From an uncultured Roseiflexaceae bacterium (GTDB taxonomy: Bacteria; Chloroflexota; Chloroflexia; Chloroflexales; Roseiflexaceae): 22,015 nucleotides of DNA. The DNA lies in assembly GCA_937974195.1 (NCBI GenBank), contig CALJIC010000344.1, positions 1 to 22,015 of the forward strand, written 5' to 3'. The notes beneath the pieces were generated by a model. The model was not told the origin of the DNA. It made no database searches and saw nothing but the letters and a program-made list of their open reading frames with translations. Each line of letters begins with the position of its first letter. Positions within the stretch are counted from its first letter, which is position 1. Below are positions 6,356 through 14,578 of the stretch, piece by piece. Made by a program: the position numbers and the translations under genes.

Positions 6356-7846
6356 ATGTCGGAGCAGATGTGGATCGGCGGCGAGCACGTCCCGAGCGTG
6401 ACCGGCGAGACGTTCGAGGTGCAGGACCCGGCCACCGAGGAGGTGATCGGCCACGCGCCGATGGGCAACGAGCAGGACGCCCGCCGCGCGGTGGCCGCCG
6501 CCAACGCCGCCTTCCGCGAGTGGCGCCGCGTCACCGCCCACGACCGGGCGCACATGCTCCACGAGGTGGCGCGCAAGATCCGCGAGCGCACCGAGGAGCT
6601 GGCCACCCTGCTGACCCGCGAGGGCGGCAAGCCGCTCACCGAGAACCGCGACGAGATGGGCTGGGCGGCGGCCTGCTTCGACTACTACGCCGAGCTGCAG
6701 CGCAACACCCGCGGCCGGGTCATCCCCTCCGTCGAGCCCTCGCAGCTCGCCATGGTGCTCAAGGAGCCCTACGGCGTCGTCGCCGCCATCGTCCCCTGGA
6801 ACTACCCGATCCTCCTGATGGCCTGGAAGGTCGCCCCGGCGCTCGCCGCCGGCAACACGGTGGTGATCAAGCCCTCGGAGATGACCCCGCTCACCACGCT
6901 GCGCTTCGCCGAGATCTTCGACCACCTGCCGCCCGGCGTGGTCAACATCGTCACCGGCTTCGGCGCGACGGTCGGGCGCGAGCTGGTGGTGAGCCCGGAC
7001 ACGCACATGATCGCCTTCACCGGCTCGTTCGCCACCGGCCGCGAGATCGCCCGCCTGGCCGCCGAGCGCGTCAAGAAGACCCACCTCGAGCTCGGCGGCA
7101 AGGACGCCTTCATCGTCGCCGAGGACGCCGACCTGGACGTGGCGGTGCCGGGGGTGGCCTGGGCCGCGCTGCTCAACGCCGGCCAGGTCTGCACCTCCAC
7201 CGAGCGGGTCTACGTCCAGGAAAGCATCCTGAAGCCGTTCACCGACCGGCTGGTGGACTACGTCCGCACGCTCAGGCTCGGCCACGGCCTCGACCCCGCG
7301 ACCGACATCGGGCCGCTGGTCGGCGATCGCTACCGCAACAAGGTCGAGGCGCACGTCGAGGAGGCGCGCGAGAAGGGCGCCCGCATCCTGACCGGCGGCA
7401 GGCGGCCGCCGCAGCTCAGGCGCGGCTTCTTCTACGAGCCGACGGTCCTCACCGGCGTGGACCACTCCTTCCGCATCATGCGCGAGGAGACCTTCGGCCC
7501 TACCATCCCGATCATGAGCTACCGCAGCTTCGATGAGGCGATCGCGCTGGCCAACGACAGCGACTACGGCCTGGGCGCTAACCTGTACACCCGGGACCCG
7601 CACAAGGTCAAGCAGTACTACGAGGAGGTCAAGGCCGGCACCTGCTGGGTCAACGACCCGCTGACGGACAACGACGCCGGGCCGTTCGGCGGCATGAAGT
7701 TCTCGGGCGGCGCCCGCGAGCTCGGCGAGGAGGGCCTGGAGGCGTTTCTGGAGACCAAGCACGTCCACTGGGACTTCGCGATGGAGCGCAAGAGCTGGTG
7801 GTACCCGTACGCGGCGGCGGCCGGCTCACAAGCGCAGAGTGAATGA
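6356..7846 (+). CDS. NAD(P)-dependent aldehyde dehydrogenase (betaine-aldehyde / succinate-semialdehyde type)
   Basis: A full-length 496-residue class 3-fold aldehyde dehydrogenase, which oxidises an aldehyde to the acid with NAD(P)+ in the cytoplasm. Key residues are present: N149 in the PWNY motif, K172 in IKPSE (cofactor binding), the FTGSFATG loop (221-228), general base E245 in LELGGKD, and catalytic C279 in NAGQVCTSTERV. The C-terminal segment GPFGGMKFSGGARELGEEGLEAFLETKHVHWD resembles betaine-aldehyde dehydrogenases, but substrate cannot be assigned from this alone. The ATG at 6356 follows GGGGAG. It starts 70 bases after the nucleotidyltransferase gene with no clear terminator, so read-through is possible. 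It converges with the large regulator, whose stop is 27 bases away. Confidence 0.93.
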   Translation: MSEQMWIGGEHVPSVTGETFEVQDPATEEVIGHAPMGNEQDARRAVAAANAAFREWRRVTAHDRAHMLHEVARKIRERTEELATLLTREGGKPLTENRDEMGWAAACFDYYAELQRNTRGRVIPSVEPSQLAMVLKEPYGVVAAIVPWNYPILLMAWKVAPALAAGNTVVIKPSEMTPLTTLRFAEIFDHLPPGVVNIVTGFGATVGRELVVSPDTHMIAFTGSFATGREIARLAAERVKKTHLELGGKDAFIVAEDADLDVAVPGVAWAALLNAGQVCTSTERVYVQESILKPFTDRLVDYVRTLRLGHGLDPATDIGPLVGDRYRNKVEAHVEEAREKGARILTGGRRPPQLRRGFFYEPTVLTGVDHSFRIMREETFGPTIPIMSYRSFDEAIALANDSDYGLGANLYTRDPHKVKQYYEEVKAGTCWVNDPLTDNDAGPFGGMKFSGGARELGEEGLEAFLETKHVHWDFAMERKSWWYPYAAAAGSQAQSE

Positions 7847-7873
7847 GCCGGTGGTGATCCGGCGAGGCGGCAC

Positions 7874-10800
7874 TCAGCGCGGGCCGGCGGCGAGCAGCTC
7901 GCGGTGCGTCGCGACGTTCTCCAGGAACGACTGCCGCAGCGCGGGGCTGGCGATGTTGTCGGCGTACTCGCGGAGCAGCCGCTGCCCCGCCTCCAGCACG
8001 GCCGCGGCGCGCGGGTCGCGAAGCGCGTCCAGGACGCGGTAGCAGACCAGGTACGCGAAGAACGGCTCGTCCAGGCCAGCCCGCGGGTAATCGTCAAGGA
8101 TAGCCAGCAGGGCTTCGACCTGCGCCCGGGCGGCCGCCAGGTCGCGCTGGGCGAGCGCGACGGAGGCCAGGCCGGCTCGCGCTTCGGCGAGCAGCGCCGG
8201 GTCATCGATCTCGCCGGCGAACGCCAGCGCCCGCTGGTAGGCCGGCGCCGCTTCGGCGTGCCGCCCCAGGCCCGCGAGCACGTACGCCTCGACGATCAGC
8301 GCGTGGGCCTGGCGCGAGGGGTCGCGCTGCTCCTGGGCGATCTGCAGGCTCTGCGCGGCGTACGCCAGCGCGCGCGAGGGGTCGCCCGTGGAGTGGGCGA
8401 ACACCGCCAGCCGCAGCAGCCCGTCCAGCAGCTCGCCCGCCGGCGACTCGATGATGCGGAGGATCTGAAAGAACTGGTCGAACCACGCCTGCGCCTGCGC
8501 GTAGTCGCCGAGCACCGTGCTGAGATGGGCGAGGCGGACCAGGGCGGTGGCGCTCTCGACCGTCGCGCCGAGCGCCTCGAGCATCGTCAGCGCGCGCTCG
8601 GCCAGCTCGTAGGCCAGGCTGTACTCGCCCTGCATGCGGACGACGTCGCTCAGATCCCCGAGCGAGAGGGCCTCTCCCCACCGGTAGCCGAGCTTACGGG
8701 CGATGACCAGCCCCTGCTCGGTGCCGCGCCGGGCGGCCGCGTAGTTGTGCGTCAGGTAGTCGAGCGACGCCAGGTTGTGGAGCGTTATCAGCTCGCCGCG
8801 CATCTTCCCCAGCCGCTGGCAGAGCTGCATCGCCTGTTCGAGATAGCCTCTGGCCGCGGCGTAATCGTGCAGCGGGTTGGAGGCGATCGACCCCAGCCAC
8901 ACGTGCGCCAGCCACTCGACATCGTACAGGAGCTCGTTCGGCGCAGCGGGCGTCTGGTGGCGCCGCGCCGACGCGATCGCCTGCTCGAACAGGGCGCGCG
9001 CCTCGAGATTCTGCCCTTTCCGGCGGAGCGCCTGGCCGCGGGCGAGGGTGCCGAGCGCCTCGCCCTCGACGCTGCCGCTCGCCTGCGCCAGGGCCAGCGC
9101 CTGCTCCGCCAGGGCCAGCGCCTGGTCGTGCTTGCTCTGCGAGATCAGCAGCGACGCGCGGATGGCGAGCAGTTTGCTCAGAACGCGCTGGCTGCCGGGC
9201 GGCGGGGCCGGCTCGTGGGCGCCGAGCTGCTCGGCGGCGAGCTGAAAGGCCCGCTCGCCCTCGGCGATGAGGCCCGAGAAGGTGTAGAACTGCCACAGGG
9301 TGTAGGCGCTGGCATCCAGGTCCTCGATGGCGCGCTGGCGCGCGGCCCACCCCCACGCCTTGCGGATATTGTCGATCTCGCCCCGGAGCTCGTCCGTCGC
9401 CTCGCGCGGCTCGCCGCGCGCCATCCGCTGCTCGCGCTCGACCACGAACGCCAGGTAGCAGCGGCTGTGGCGCTCCTCCGCCATCGCCAGCTCGTCGGGC
9501 GCAGCTTCGAGCTGCTCGGCGGCGAACTGGCGCAGCAGCTCGTGCATCTCGTAGCGCCCCGCCCCCGCGTGGCCCCGGCTCGAGCGCAGCAGCGACTTGT
9601 GGACGAGCCCGGTCAGCACGCGCAGCGTGGCGCCCGCCACGACCTGGGCCGCCTGGTACGTCCACCCGCCGCGGAAGACCGCGAGCCTCCGGTAGACCTG
9701 GCGCTCGGCCTCGGTCAGGAGCTGCCACGACCAGTCGAACACGGCCCGCATGCTGCGCTGGCGCTCGGGCGCATCGCGCCAGTCGAACGCCAGGAAGTCG
9801 GCGCTGCGCTCGATCTCCGCGGCGATCGTATCGAGCGGCAGCGTCTCGCTCCAGGCCGCCGCCAGCTCGATCCCGAGCGGCATCCCCTGCACCAGCTCGC
9901 AGATCCGCAGCACCGCCGGCGCGTTCTCCGGGCTCAGCTTGAAGCCCGGCTGCGCGCGGCGCGCGCTCTGCACGAACAGCCGCACCGCCGAGGACACGGC
10001 CACATCCTCAGCCGCGCGGTCCATCCCTTCGACGAAGTAGAGCTGCTCGCCGCGCACGTTGAGGCGCTCCCGCGAGGTGACGACGATCTGCAGGTGCGGC
10101 GCGGCCTGCAGCAGCTCCATCACCAGCCCCACGCCGTCGAGCACGTGCTCGAAGTTGTCGAGCACCAGCAGCCAGCGCTTGTCGCGCAGAAACTGAAGCA
10201 GCGCCTGCTTCGGGTCGTCGCCGCGCAGGGCCAGGCCGACCGCCGCGGCGACCGCCGGCACGATCTGCGTCGCCGAGTTGAGCGGGGCGAGCGCGACGAA
10301 GAAGACCCCGTCGGGGAAGACATCTCCGGGCGCCTCCGCCGGCGCGCCCTGCGCTGCTGACGCGAGCCGGTCGACCTGGGCCCACGCGACTTCGAGCGCC
10401 AGCCGCGTCTTGCCCATCCCGCCCGCGCCGACCAGCGTCAGGAGCCGCAGGCCGGGCTGCCGCAGGCGCGCGGCGATCTCGGCCAGCTCTTCTTCGCGCC
10501 CGACGAACGGCGTGAGCTGGAGCGGCAGGCTGTGGGTGGGAGTTGGGGCGGCGGGCAGCGGCGCAGGCTCATCAGCGCGGATGCCCGTCTCGCCAGCGGG
10601 CGTCGGCGTGTCCGGCGCCGCCGGCGCAAACTCACCGGCGCGGATGCGCTCTGCCAGCAGGCGCGTCTCGTCATCGCACTCGACCCCCAGGTCGTCCTTC
10701 AGCACCTGGCAGCAGGCCGCGTACTGCGCCAGCGCCGCGGCGCGGTTGCCCCCCAGCGCGAGCGCGAGCATCAGCTGGCGGTGGGCCTCCTCGCGCCACG

Positions 10801-11353
10801 GGTCGAGCTCGATCTGGCGGCGGGCGCTGGCGGCGGCGTGGCTCAGGCGCCTGGCCGCGAGGTGCTGCTCGGTGAGGGTGTGCAGCACGGACAGCGCCTG
10901 CTGCTGGAGGCGCTCGCGGGTCAGCAGCAGCCACTCCTCGAAGGCTTCGCAGCCGGGCAGGCTGAAGCCGGCCAGCAGCTCGCCGCGGTAGAGCGCCGCC
11001 GCCTGCGCCAGGTCGGCTGTCTCACTGCTGCTCGCCAGCCGGGTGAACGCGCGCACATCGACCTCGGCGGCGCCGGGCCGCCACTGGATCGCCTGCCTGG
11101 TCACCAGCAGCGGCGGCTCGCCGAGCGCCTCCCCCAAGCGGGCCAGCGCCTGGCTCAGGTTGCGCAGCGCCTGGCCCTCGGGCTGCTCCGGCCACAGCAG
11201 CCCCGCCAGCACGCTGCGGGCCACCGGCAGCTCCGGCTCGACGGCCAGGTACGCCAGCAGCGCGCGCACCTTGTCGCCCCGGAAGCGCGTGACCGGCGCC
11301 CCGGCGCGCTGCACCTGGAATGAACCCAGCAGGTTGATGCTGAGCTGGGCCAT
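7874..11353 (-). CDS. SARP/AfsR-like STAND transcriptional regulator (BTAD, NB-ARC, TPR)
   Basis: A 1159-residue transcription regulator. Residues 1-90 form an OmpR-type winged helix (LLGSFQVQRAG, LAGLLWPE, LRNLSQALARL). Residues 95-240 form the bacterial transcriptional activation domain (BTAD; DVRAFTRLA, ELLAGF, WREEAHRQLMLALA). After a Pro/Ala-rich linker (245-280) comes an NB-ARC/STAND ATPase: PFVGREEEL (282-290), Walker A GAGGMGKT (309-316), Walker B LLVLDN (395-400). The rest, to the C-terminus, is an Ala/Leu-rich TPR array. Such proteins bind a signal through the repeats, oligomerise with ATP, and bind DNA. I chose the ATG at 11353 because GAGG precedes it and the wHTH starts there; the frame is open to 11452. 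Target genes are unknown. The divergent genes from 11719 are the obvious candidates. Confidence 0.93.
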   Translation of the reverse strand: MAQLSINLLGSFQVQRAGAPVTRFRGDKVRALLAYLAVEPELPVARSVLAGLLWPEQPEGQALRNLSQALARLGEALGEPPLLVTRQAIQWRPGAAEVDVRAFTRLASSSETADLAQAAALYRGELLAGFSLPGCEAFEEWLLLTRERLQQQALSVLHTLTEQHLAARRLSHAAASARRQIELDPWREEAHRQLMLALALGGNRAAALAQYAACCQVLKDDLGVECDDETRLLAERIRAGEFAPAAPDTPTPAGETGIRADEPAPLPAAPTPTHSLPLQLTPFVGREEELAEIAARLRQPGLRLLTLVGAGGMGKTRLALEVAWAQVDRLASAAQGAPAEAPGDVFPDGVFFVALAPLNSATQIVPAVAAAVGLALRGDDPKQALLQFLRDKRWLLVLDNFEHVLDGVGLVMELLQAAPHLQIVVTSRERLNVRGEQLYFVEGMDRAAEDVAVSSAVRLFVQSARRAQPGFKLSPENAPAVLRICELVQGMPLGIELAAAWSETLPLDTIAAEIERSADFLAFDWRDAPERQRSMRAVFDWSWQLLTEAERQVYRRLAVFRGGWTYQAAQVVAGATLRVLTGLVHKSLLRSSRGHAGAGRYEMHELLRQFAAEQLEAAPDELAMAEERHSRCYLAFVVEREQRMARGEPREATDELRGEIDNIRKAWGWAARQRAIEDLDASAYTLWQFYTFSGLIAEGERAFQLAAEQLGAHEPAPPPGSQRVLSKLLAIRASLLISQSKHDQALALAEQALALAQASGSVEGEALGTLARGQALRRKGQNLEARALFEQAIASARRHQTPAAPNELLYDVEWLAHVWLGSIASNPLHDYAAARGYLEQAMQLCQRLGKMRGELITLHNLASLDYLTHNYAAARRGTEQGLVIARKLGYRWGEALSLGDLSDVVRMQGEYSLAYELAERALTMLEALGATVESATALVRLAHLSTVLGDYAQAQAWFDQFFQILRIIESPAGELLDGLLRLAVFAHSTGDPSRALAYAAQSLQIAQEQRDPSRQAHALIVEAYVLAGLGRHAEAAPAYQRALAFAGEIDDPALLAEARAGLASVALAQRDLAAARAQVEALLAILDDYPRAGLDEPFFAYLVCYRVLDALRDPRAAAVLEAGQRLLREYADNIASPALRQSFLENVATHRELLAAGPR

Positions 11354-11718
11354 GCGATCCTCGGCGACTGCGCAGCTCCTGCGAACGACGACGTGTGCGG
11401 TGGCGTCGCCCCCGCACCTCCTGGGGATCTGCCGCGGAGCGGCGGGAAACAAGAGACCGTGGAGGACGTGCAGCCCTCCGTTCCTCGCGAGGGAGGGCCG
11501 TCAGCGCGACCGCGTAGCTCCTGCCATTATGGACGAACTGCCGCCCGGTCGCAAGTAGAGCGACCTTGTCCCAATCGCGCCTGTGCGCCCGCGCGGGCGG
11601 CGCGTGTGGACGCAGCCAGGGGGATTCGTAGCAACTGTGACCACACGTGGCAATAGTTCGGTCGCAGACGTGCGCTAGGCTGGCGGCGTTACCGACGGCT
11701 CGACACAGAAGGTGCGCG
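11354..11718. other. Divergent intergenic region of the large regulator
   Basis: This 365-base region lies between the regulator (-) and the 65-aa gene (+). It contains the candidate minus-strand promoter (11526-11554), giving a leader of about 165 bases for the regulator. A CCCTCC...GGGAGG inverted repeat with a short inner CCTCGCGAGG lies around 11472-11498 in that leader. GC-rich palindromes (GCCCGCGCGGGC near 11588) lie on the plus-strand side. No direct-repeat SARP operator is evident by eye. Confidence 0.35.
11526..11554 (-). promoter_or_regulatory. Candidate promoter of the SARP-like regulator
   Basis: On the minus strand TTGCGA (-35, 11549-11554), a 17-base spacer and CATAAT (-10, 11526-11531) lie about 170 bases upstream of the ATG at 11353. 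Matches are 4 of 6 and 5 of 6 with ideal spacing. Confidence 0.55.
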
Positions 11719-11916
11719 ATGACAGCAACCGAAGAGCCTGATCAGCCCCAGCGCTACACCTTCCTGCTCTCGCTGTGGCGGGAAAGCGCGACTGCGCCCT
11801 GGCGGGCGACGCTGCGCGCCGCCGACGACGAAGCGCGCAAGGGCTTCGCGACGATCGAGCATCTGGTGGCGTTTCTGCGGGAGGTGACCGCCGAGCACAG
11901 CCCGCCGGAGGATTAG
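11719..11916 (+). CDS. Small hypothetical protein (65 aa) beside the SARP-like regulator
   Basis: A 65-residue protein, MTATEEPDQP onwards. It has a compact pattern of aromatic-led strands (YTFLLSLWRE, WRATLRAAD) and a final helix (FATIEHLVAFLREVT). Similar short proteins of the form RLWRE...W(R)A.L...F..LE.LV.FL occur in Chloroflexota, from memory of such patterns and without a search. The ATG at 11719 has AAGG 7 bases upstream; an upstream in-frame start at 11647 lacks a good ribosome binding site. It is transcribed divergently from the BTAD regulator and is followed by a strong hairpin at 11946-11980. Its function is unknown. Confidence 0.7.
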   Translation: MTATEEPDQPQRYTFLLSLWRESATAPWRATLRAADDEARKGFATIEHLVAFLREVTAEHSPPED

Positions 11917-11945
11917 GAGCCCAATCAAGCAGGCCAGCCCACTGC

Positions 11946-11980
11946 TGCGTGGGGCGAGGGCGCGCCCCTCGCCCCACGCA
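11946..11980. terminator. Perfect 15-bp hairpin after the 65-aa gene
   Basis: TGCGTGGGGCGAGGG (11946-11960) and its exact complement (11966-11980) flank a 5-base loop, 30 bases after the stop at 11916. There is no U-tract on the plus strand, so it may be an intrinsic-like or processing hairpin rather than a classic terminator. Confidence 0.5.
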
Positions 11981-12112
11981 CGCCAGCCATACGAGCACCA
12001 TCAGCCGTGCTCGACGACAGCGGCGGTCGAAGCGCCGCGCCGTAACGGGCGGGACCGGGGAGCGCAGACCTTTCCCCGGAGCTCCAGCCCACACCCGAGC
12101 GGAGGAACAGCA

Positions 12113-12454
12113 ATGGCAACCCTCAATCGGTCGCGGGTCATTGGGATGCGGTCGCTTATGGCCTCGCTGTGGCGCGAGTGTGCCGCTCTGGCCGCCCAAG
12201 TCGCCAGCGGCCAGCGCCCGCGCCAGGATGCGACCGTGGCGCGTCAGGCCTCCATCCGCGCCGCGGCCTATGACTCGCAGGTGCTGCGGCACGCCGTCCT
12301 GACCAACTCGCCCGACGAGGTGTACTGGCTGCTGTGCGCGGCCATGCTGACGGATGCCGCCAAGCGGCGCTACTGCCTGGAGCGCGCGCTGGCGATCAAC
12401 CCGGCGAGCGATGTGGCCCGGCGCGCGCTGGCGAAGCTCGATGGCGCCGCGTGA
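12113..12454 (+). CDS. Small hypothetical protein with TPR-like C-terminus (113 aa)
   Basis: A 113-residue helical protein. Residues 10-60 are Arg/Ala-rich helices (LMASLWRECAALAAQVASG). The segment YWLLCAAMLTDAAKRRYCLERALAINPASDVARRALAKL (about residues 71-109) has the spacing and the ALAINP signature of a single tetratricopeptide repeat. The ATG at 12113 is preceded by GGAGGAA. It lies 63 bases before the methyltransferase and is probably co-transcribed with it. A possible hairpin (CCGGGGA at 12055-12061 with TCCCCGG at 12073-12079) is in its leader. It may be a protein-interaction adaptor. The function is unknown. Confidence 0.7.
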   Translation: MATLNRSRVIGMRSLMASLWRECAALAAQVASGQRPRQDATVARQASIRAAAYDSQVLRHAVLTNSPDEVYWLLCAAMLTDAAKRRYCLERALAINPASDVARRALAKLDGAA

Positions 12455-12517
12455 GGCCGGAGCCACCACACGCCCACCCAGGATCTCATTAGCGAAGCTA
12501 TTGCAGATGGAGGCCAT

Positions 12518-13333
12518 ATGGTGCTGCAGCAGCACTATTTGATCCGCGGCGGCCTGGAGGGCCACGAGCGCCTGCGCATCGTCGGGCGCATCATGCAGCC
12601 GACCACCATCAGTCTGCTGCGGCGCGCCGGGGTTGAGCTGGGGATGGTCTGCCTCGACGCCGGCTGCGGCGGCGGCGATGTGACCTTCGAGCTGGCGCGC
12701 CTGGTCGGGCCGACGGGCAGGGTGGTTGGCATCGACATCGACGCGACCAAGCTCGATCTGGCGGGGCGCGAGGCCGAAGAGCGCCGGCTCGGCAACGTCA
12801 CCTTTAAGCTGGCCGATATCGCCCGGAGCGTGGGCGAGGCCGAGTTCGACGTCGTGTACGCCCGCTTTCTGCTCACCCACCTCAAAGATCCCGCCGGCGC
12901 GCTCGCGCGGATGCTGCGCCTGCTGCGCCCCGGCGGGCGCCTGATCGTCGAGGATATCGACTACAGCGGGTCGTTCTGCTATCCCGAATCGGCGGCCTAC
13001 CGGCGCTACGTGGAGCTCTACACGCAGGCGGCGCTGCGCCGGGGCGGCGACCCGCACATCGGCCCGCGCCTGCCGGGGATGCTGCTCGACGCCGGCGCCG
13101 AGCAGGTGAGGATGTACGTCGTGCAGCCGGCCGGCAGCGAGAGCTACGTGAAGCTGATCAGCCCGGTCACGCTGGAGAACGTCAGGCATGTCATCCTGGC
13201 CGAAGATCTGGCGTCGGTGGACGAACTGGATCGCCTGCTCGACGAGCTCTACGAGCTTGTGTACGACGAGCGCACCGTCGCCAGCATCCCGCGCGTCGTG
13301 CAGGCCTGGGGCTACCGGCCGAACAACCTCTAG
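12518..13333 (+). CDS. Class I SAM-dependent methyltransferase
   Basis: A 271-residue Rossmann-fold methyltransferase. It has motif I LDAGCGGGD (46-54), motif II acidic loop GIDID (71-75), the D100 region (LADIA), motif IV FDVVYARFLLTHL (110-122), and motif V/VI LRPGGRLIVEDID (136-148). After the core, residues 150-271 form a helical extension with no recognised substrate signature, as in ubiE-like and small-molecule methyltransferases. The ATG at 12518 follows TGGAGG. It is downstream of the 113-aa gene, in the group divergent from the SARP-like regulator. The substrate is unknown. The catalytic core is complete, so it is likely active. Confidence 0.9.
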   Translation: MVLQQHYLIRGGLEGHERLRIVGRIMQPTTISLLRRAGVELGMVCLDAGCGGGDVTFELARLVGPTGRVVGIDIDATKLDLAGREAEERRLGNVTFKLADIARSVGEAEFDVVYARFLLTHLKDPAGALARMLRLLRPGGRLIVEDIDYSGSFCYPESAAYRRYVELYTQAALRRGGDPHIGPRLPGMLLDAGAEQVRMYVVQPAGSESYVKLISPVTLENVRHVILAEDLASVDELDRLLDELYELVYDERTVASIPRVVQAWGYRPNNL

Positions 13334-13411
13334 CGGCGAGCAGGAGTCAGATCGCGCCGCACCCCTCGGCCATTTCCTCCGTTTGTGCGAGGCGGCCCGC
13401 TGGCGCATGCG

Positions 13412-13468
13412 CTACAATTAGGGTGCTCAGGCCATCGGATGCCTGAAGCGTCTGAAACCCTATTGTAG
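13412..13468 (+). promoter_or_regulatory. -10-like TACAAT inside a 12-bp inverted repeat, upstream of the secreted protein
   Basis: CTACAATTAGGGT (13412-13424) and ACCCTATTGTAG (13457-13468) are inverted copies, apart from one extra T in the left arm. The left arm carries a TACAAT -10-like hexamer (13413-13418). The right arm ends directly before the AGAGG ribosome binding site of the gene at 13479. A smaller hairpin, CAGGC (13428-13432) with GCCTG (13441-13445), lies between the arms. No good -35 is visible. Confidence 0.4.
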
Positions 13469-13478
13469 AGGTAGATCG

Positions 13479-14138
13479 ATGCGGTATCGCTTCGCTTTTC
13501 TTCTGACCCTCGCGCTGCTCGTGGCCGCGGTCCAGCCCGCCGCCGCCCAGACGGTCGTCGGCCAGGCGTCCGTCTACCCGCCGTCCGGCCCGGCCGGCAC
13601 ACGCTTCGCCTTCTTGGCGTCCGGCTTCCAGCGCGGCGAGCGCGTCGCCGTCTGGCTGAACACGCCGGACGGGCGCGTCACTGAGATCGAGGCCGTGGGG
13701 CTGCGGCGCGCGACCCGCGAGGGGCGCGTCAACTGGTTCTGGACACCCGCCGAGGGCACGCCGGACGGCACGTACCAGATGGTCGCGCACGGCGTGAACA
13801 GCGGGGTCGAGCACGTGATCACATTCACGATCGGCGCCGAGGCGGCCGCCGAGCCGGAGGGCGGGGAGCGCGCCAACGTCTACCCGGGCGAGGGCCGCCC
13901 CGGCACGCTGTTCATGTTCTTCGCGCTGGGCTATGCCAAGGGCGAGTCGGTGGCGCTGTGGGTGAACCGGCCCGACGGCCGGGTGCAGGCGGTGACGGCG
14001 GAGCGGCTCGAGATCGACCAGGGCCGGCTCGACTTCAGCTGGCTGGCGCCGCACGACGTCCCCGCCGGGCGCTGGGAGATGGTGGCGGTCGGCCGCGACA
14101 GCGGCACGCAGACGGTGATCCCGTTCGTGATCCGCTGA
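13479..14138 (+). CDS. Secreted protein with two tandem beta-sandwich-like repeats
   Basis: A 219-residue exported protein. Residues 1-23 are a Sec signal peptide (MRYR, a hydrophobic core FAFLLTLALLVAAV, cleavage likely after PAAA). The mature part is two homologous repeats, about 27-118 and 128-218. Both run VYP.(S/E)G.PGT.F.F.A.G(F/Y)..GE.VA(V/L)W.N.PDGRV...., then a W.(W/L)(T/A)P segment, then G.(Y/W).M VA.G..SG...V..F.I. This looks like a tandem Ig/beta-sandwich arrangement seen in Chloroflexota surface proteins. The ATG at 13479 follows AGAGG. A role outside the membrane in binding or cell-surface structure is inferred. There is no membrane anchor or catalytic motif. Confidence 0.8.
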   Translation: MRYRFAFLLTLALLVAAVQPAAAQTVVGQASVYPPSGPAGTRFAFLASGFQRGERVAVWLNTPDGRVTEIEAVGLRRATREGRVNWFWTPAEGTPDGTYQMVAHGVNSGVEHVITFTIGAEAAAEPEGGERANVYPGEGRPGTLFMFFALGYAKGESVALWVNRPDGRVQAVTAERLEIDQGRLDFSWLAPHDVPAGRWEMVAVGRDSGTQTVIPFVIR

Positions 14139-14150
14139 GGCGCGGGCGCG

Positions 14151-14486
14151 CTACGCCGCGAACCACCGGCCCGAGAAGGCGCGCTCGGTCGCGTTAATAG
14201 CTGGCATGACCATCCGGCGCGCGCGGACGTACTCGCTGGACAGCCGCCAGCCGAGAGCCCGCAGGCGGGCGCTGCGCGATCGGCGCAGCGCCCGCAGCGT
14301 GTAGCGCATCATCAGGTGCAGCATCCGCACGATGCGGTTGCGCCGCCCGAGCAGCACCACCGCCGGGATGATGAACGGCCAGCCGGGGAGGATGGGCAGG
14401 AGCAGACCGAGGACGCCGATCGCCAGCAGCACCAGACCGGTAAGTCGCCGCAGGACCAGCAGTGCGACGGTAAGCGTGTTCACCAT
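14151..14486 (-). CDS. Small integral membrane protein with LLPILPGWPF motif (PGPGW/DUF454-like)
   Basis: A 111-residue protein with one or two N-terminal membrane segments (VALLVLRRLTGLVLLAIGVLG, then a second after the LLPILPGWPFIIPAVVLL turn). A basic Arg-rich tail with NRIVRMLHLMMRYTLRALRRS follows and probably lies in the cytoplasm. The PGWPF turn resembles small PGPGW or DUF454-type membrane proteins; the assignment is tentative. The ATG at 14486 (MVNTLTV) is preceded by a weak GGGGTTGGG, and the upstream open frame lacks a credible start. It lies 92 bases after rlmN on the same strand. A terminator-like hairpin and T-rich stretch (14489-14540) lie between them. Confidence 0.65.
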   Translation of the reverse strand: MVNTLTVALLVLRRLTGLVLLAIGVLGLLLPILPGWPFIIPAVVLLGRRNRIVRMLHLMMRYTLRALRRSRSARLRALGWRLSSEYVRARRMVMPAINATERAFSGRWFAA

Positions 14487-14520
14487 ACCCAACCCCACAA
14501 AACAAAGTAAAACGAAACCA

Positions 14521-14540
14521 TGGCGCCCGCGCGAGCGCCA
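14521..14540 (-). terminator. Hairpin plus T-rich run after rlmN
   Basis: On the minus strand TGGCGC and GCGCCA (14521-14526 and 14535-14540) form a short stem, followed by a strikingly T-rich stretch (TTTCGTTTTACTTTGTTTTG) to about 14499. It can end the rlmN transcript. Because it also lies within the leader of the downstream membrane gene, it might act as an attenuator. Confidence 0.6.
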
Positions 14541-14578
14541 TCCAACGCAAGAATATAACGATGGGCTGTAATGAAATG

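Noticed and set aside
7904..10360. An 818-residue open frame on the plus strand opposite the SARP-like regulator
   Set aside because: Arg/Gln/Leu/Ala-rich and motif-free; the minus-strand frame has wHTH, BTAD and Walker motifs.
11675..13408. A 577-residue minus-strand frame across the methyltransferase region
   Set aside because: Antisense shadow of three plus-strand genes with good ribosome binding sites and motifs.
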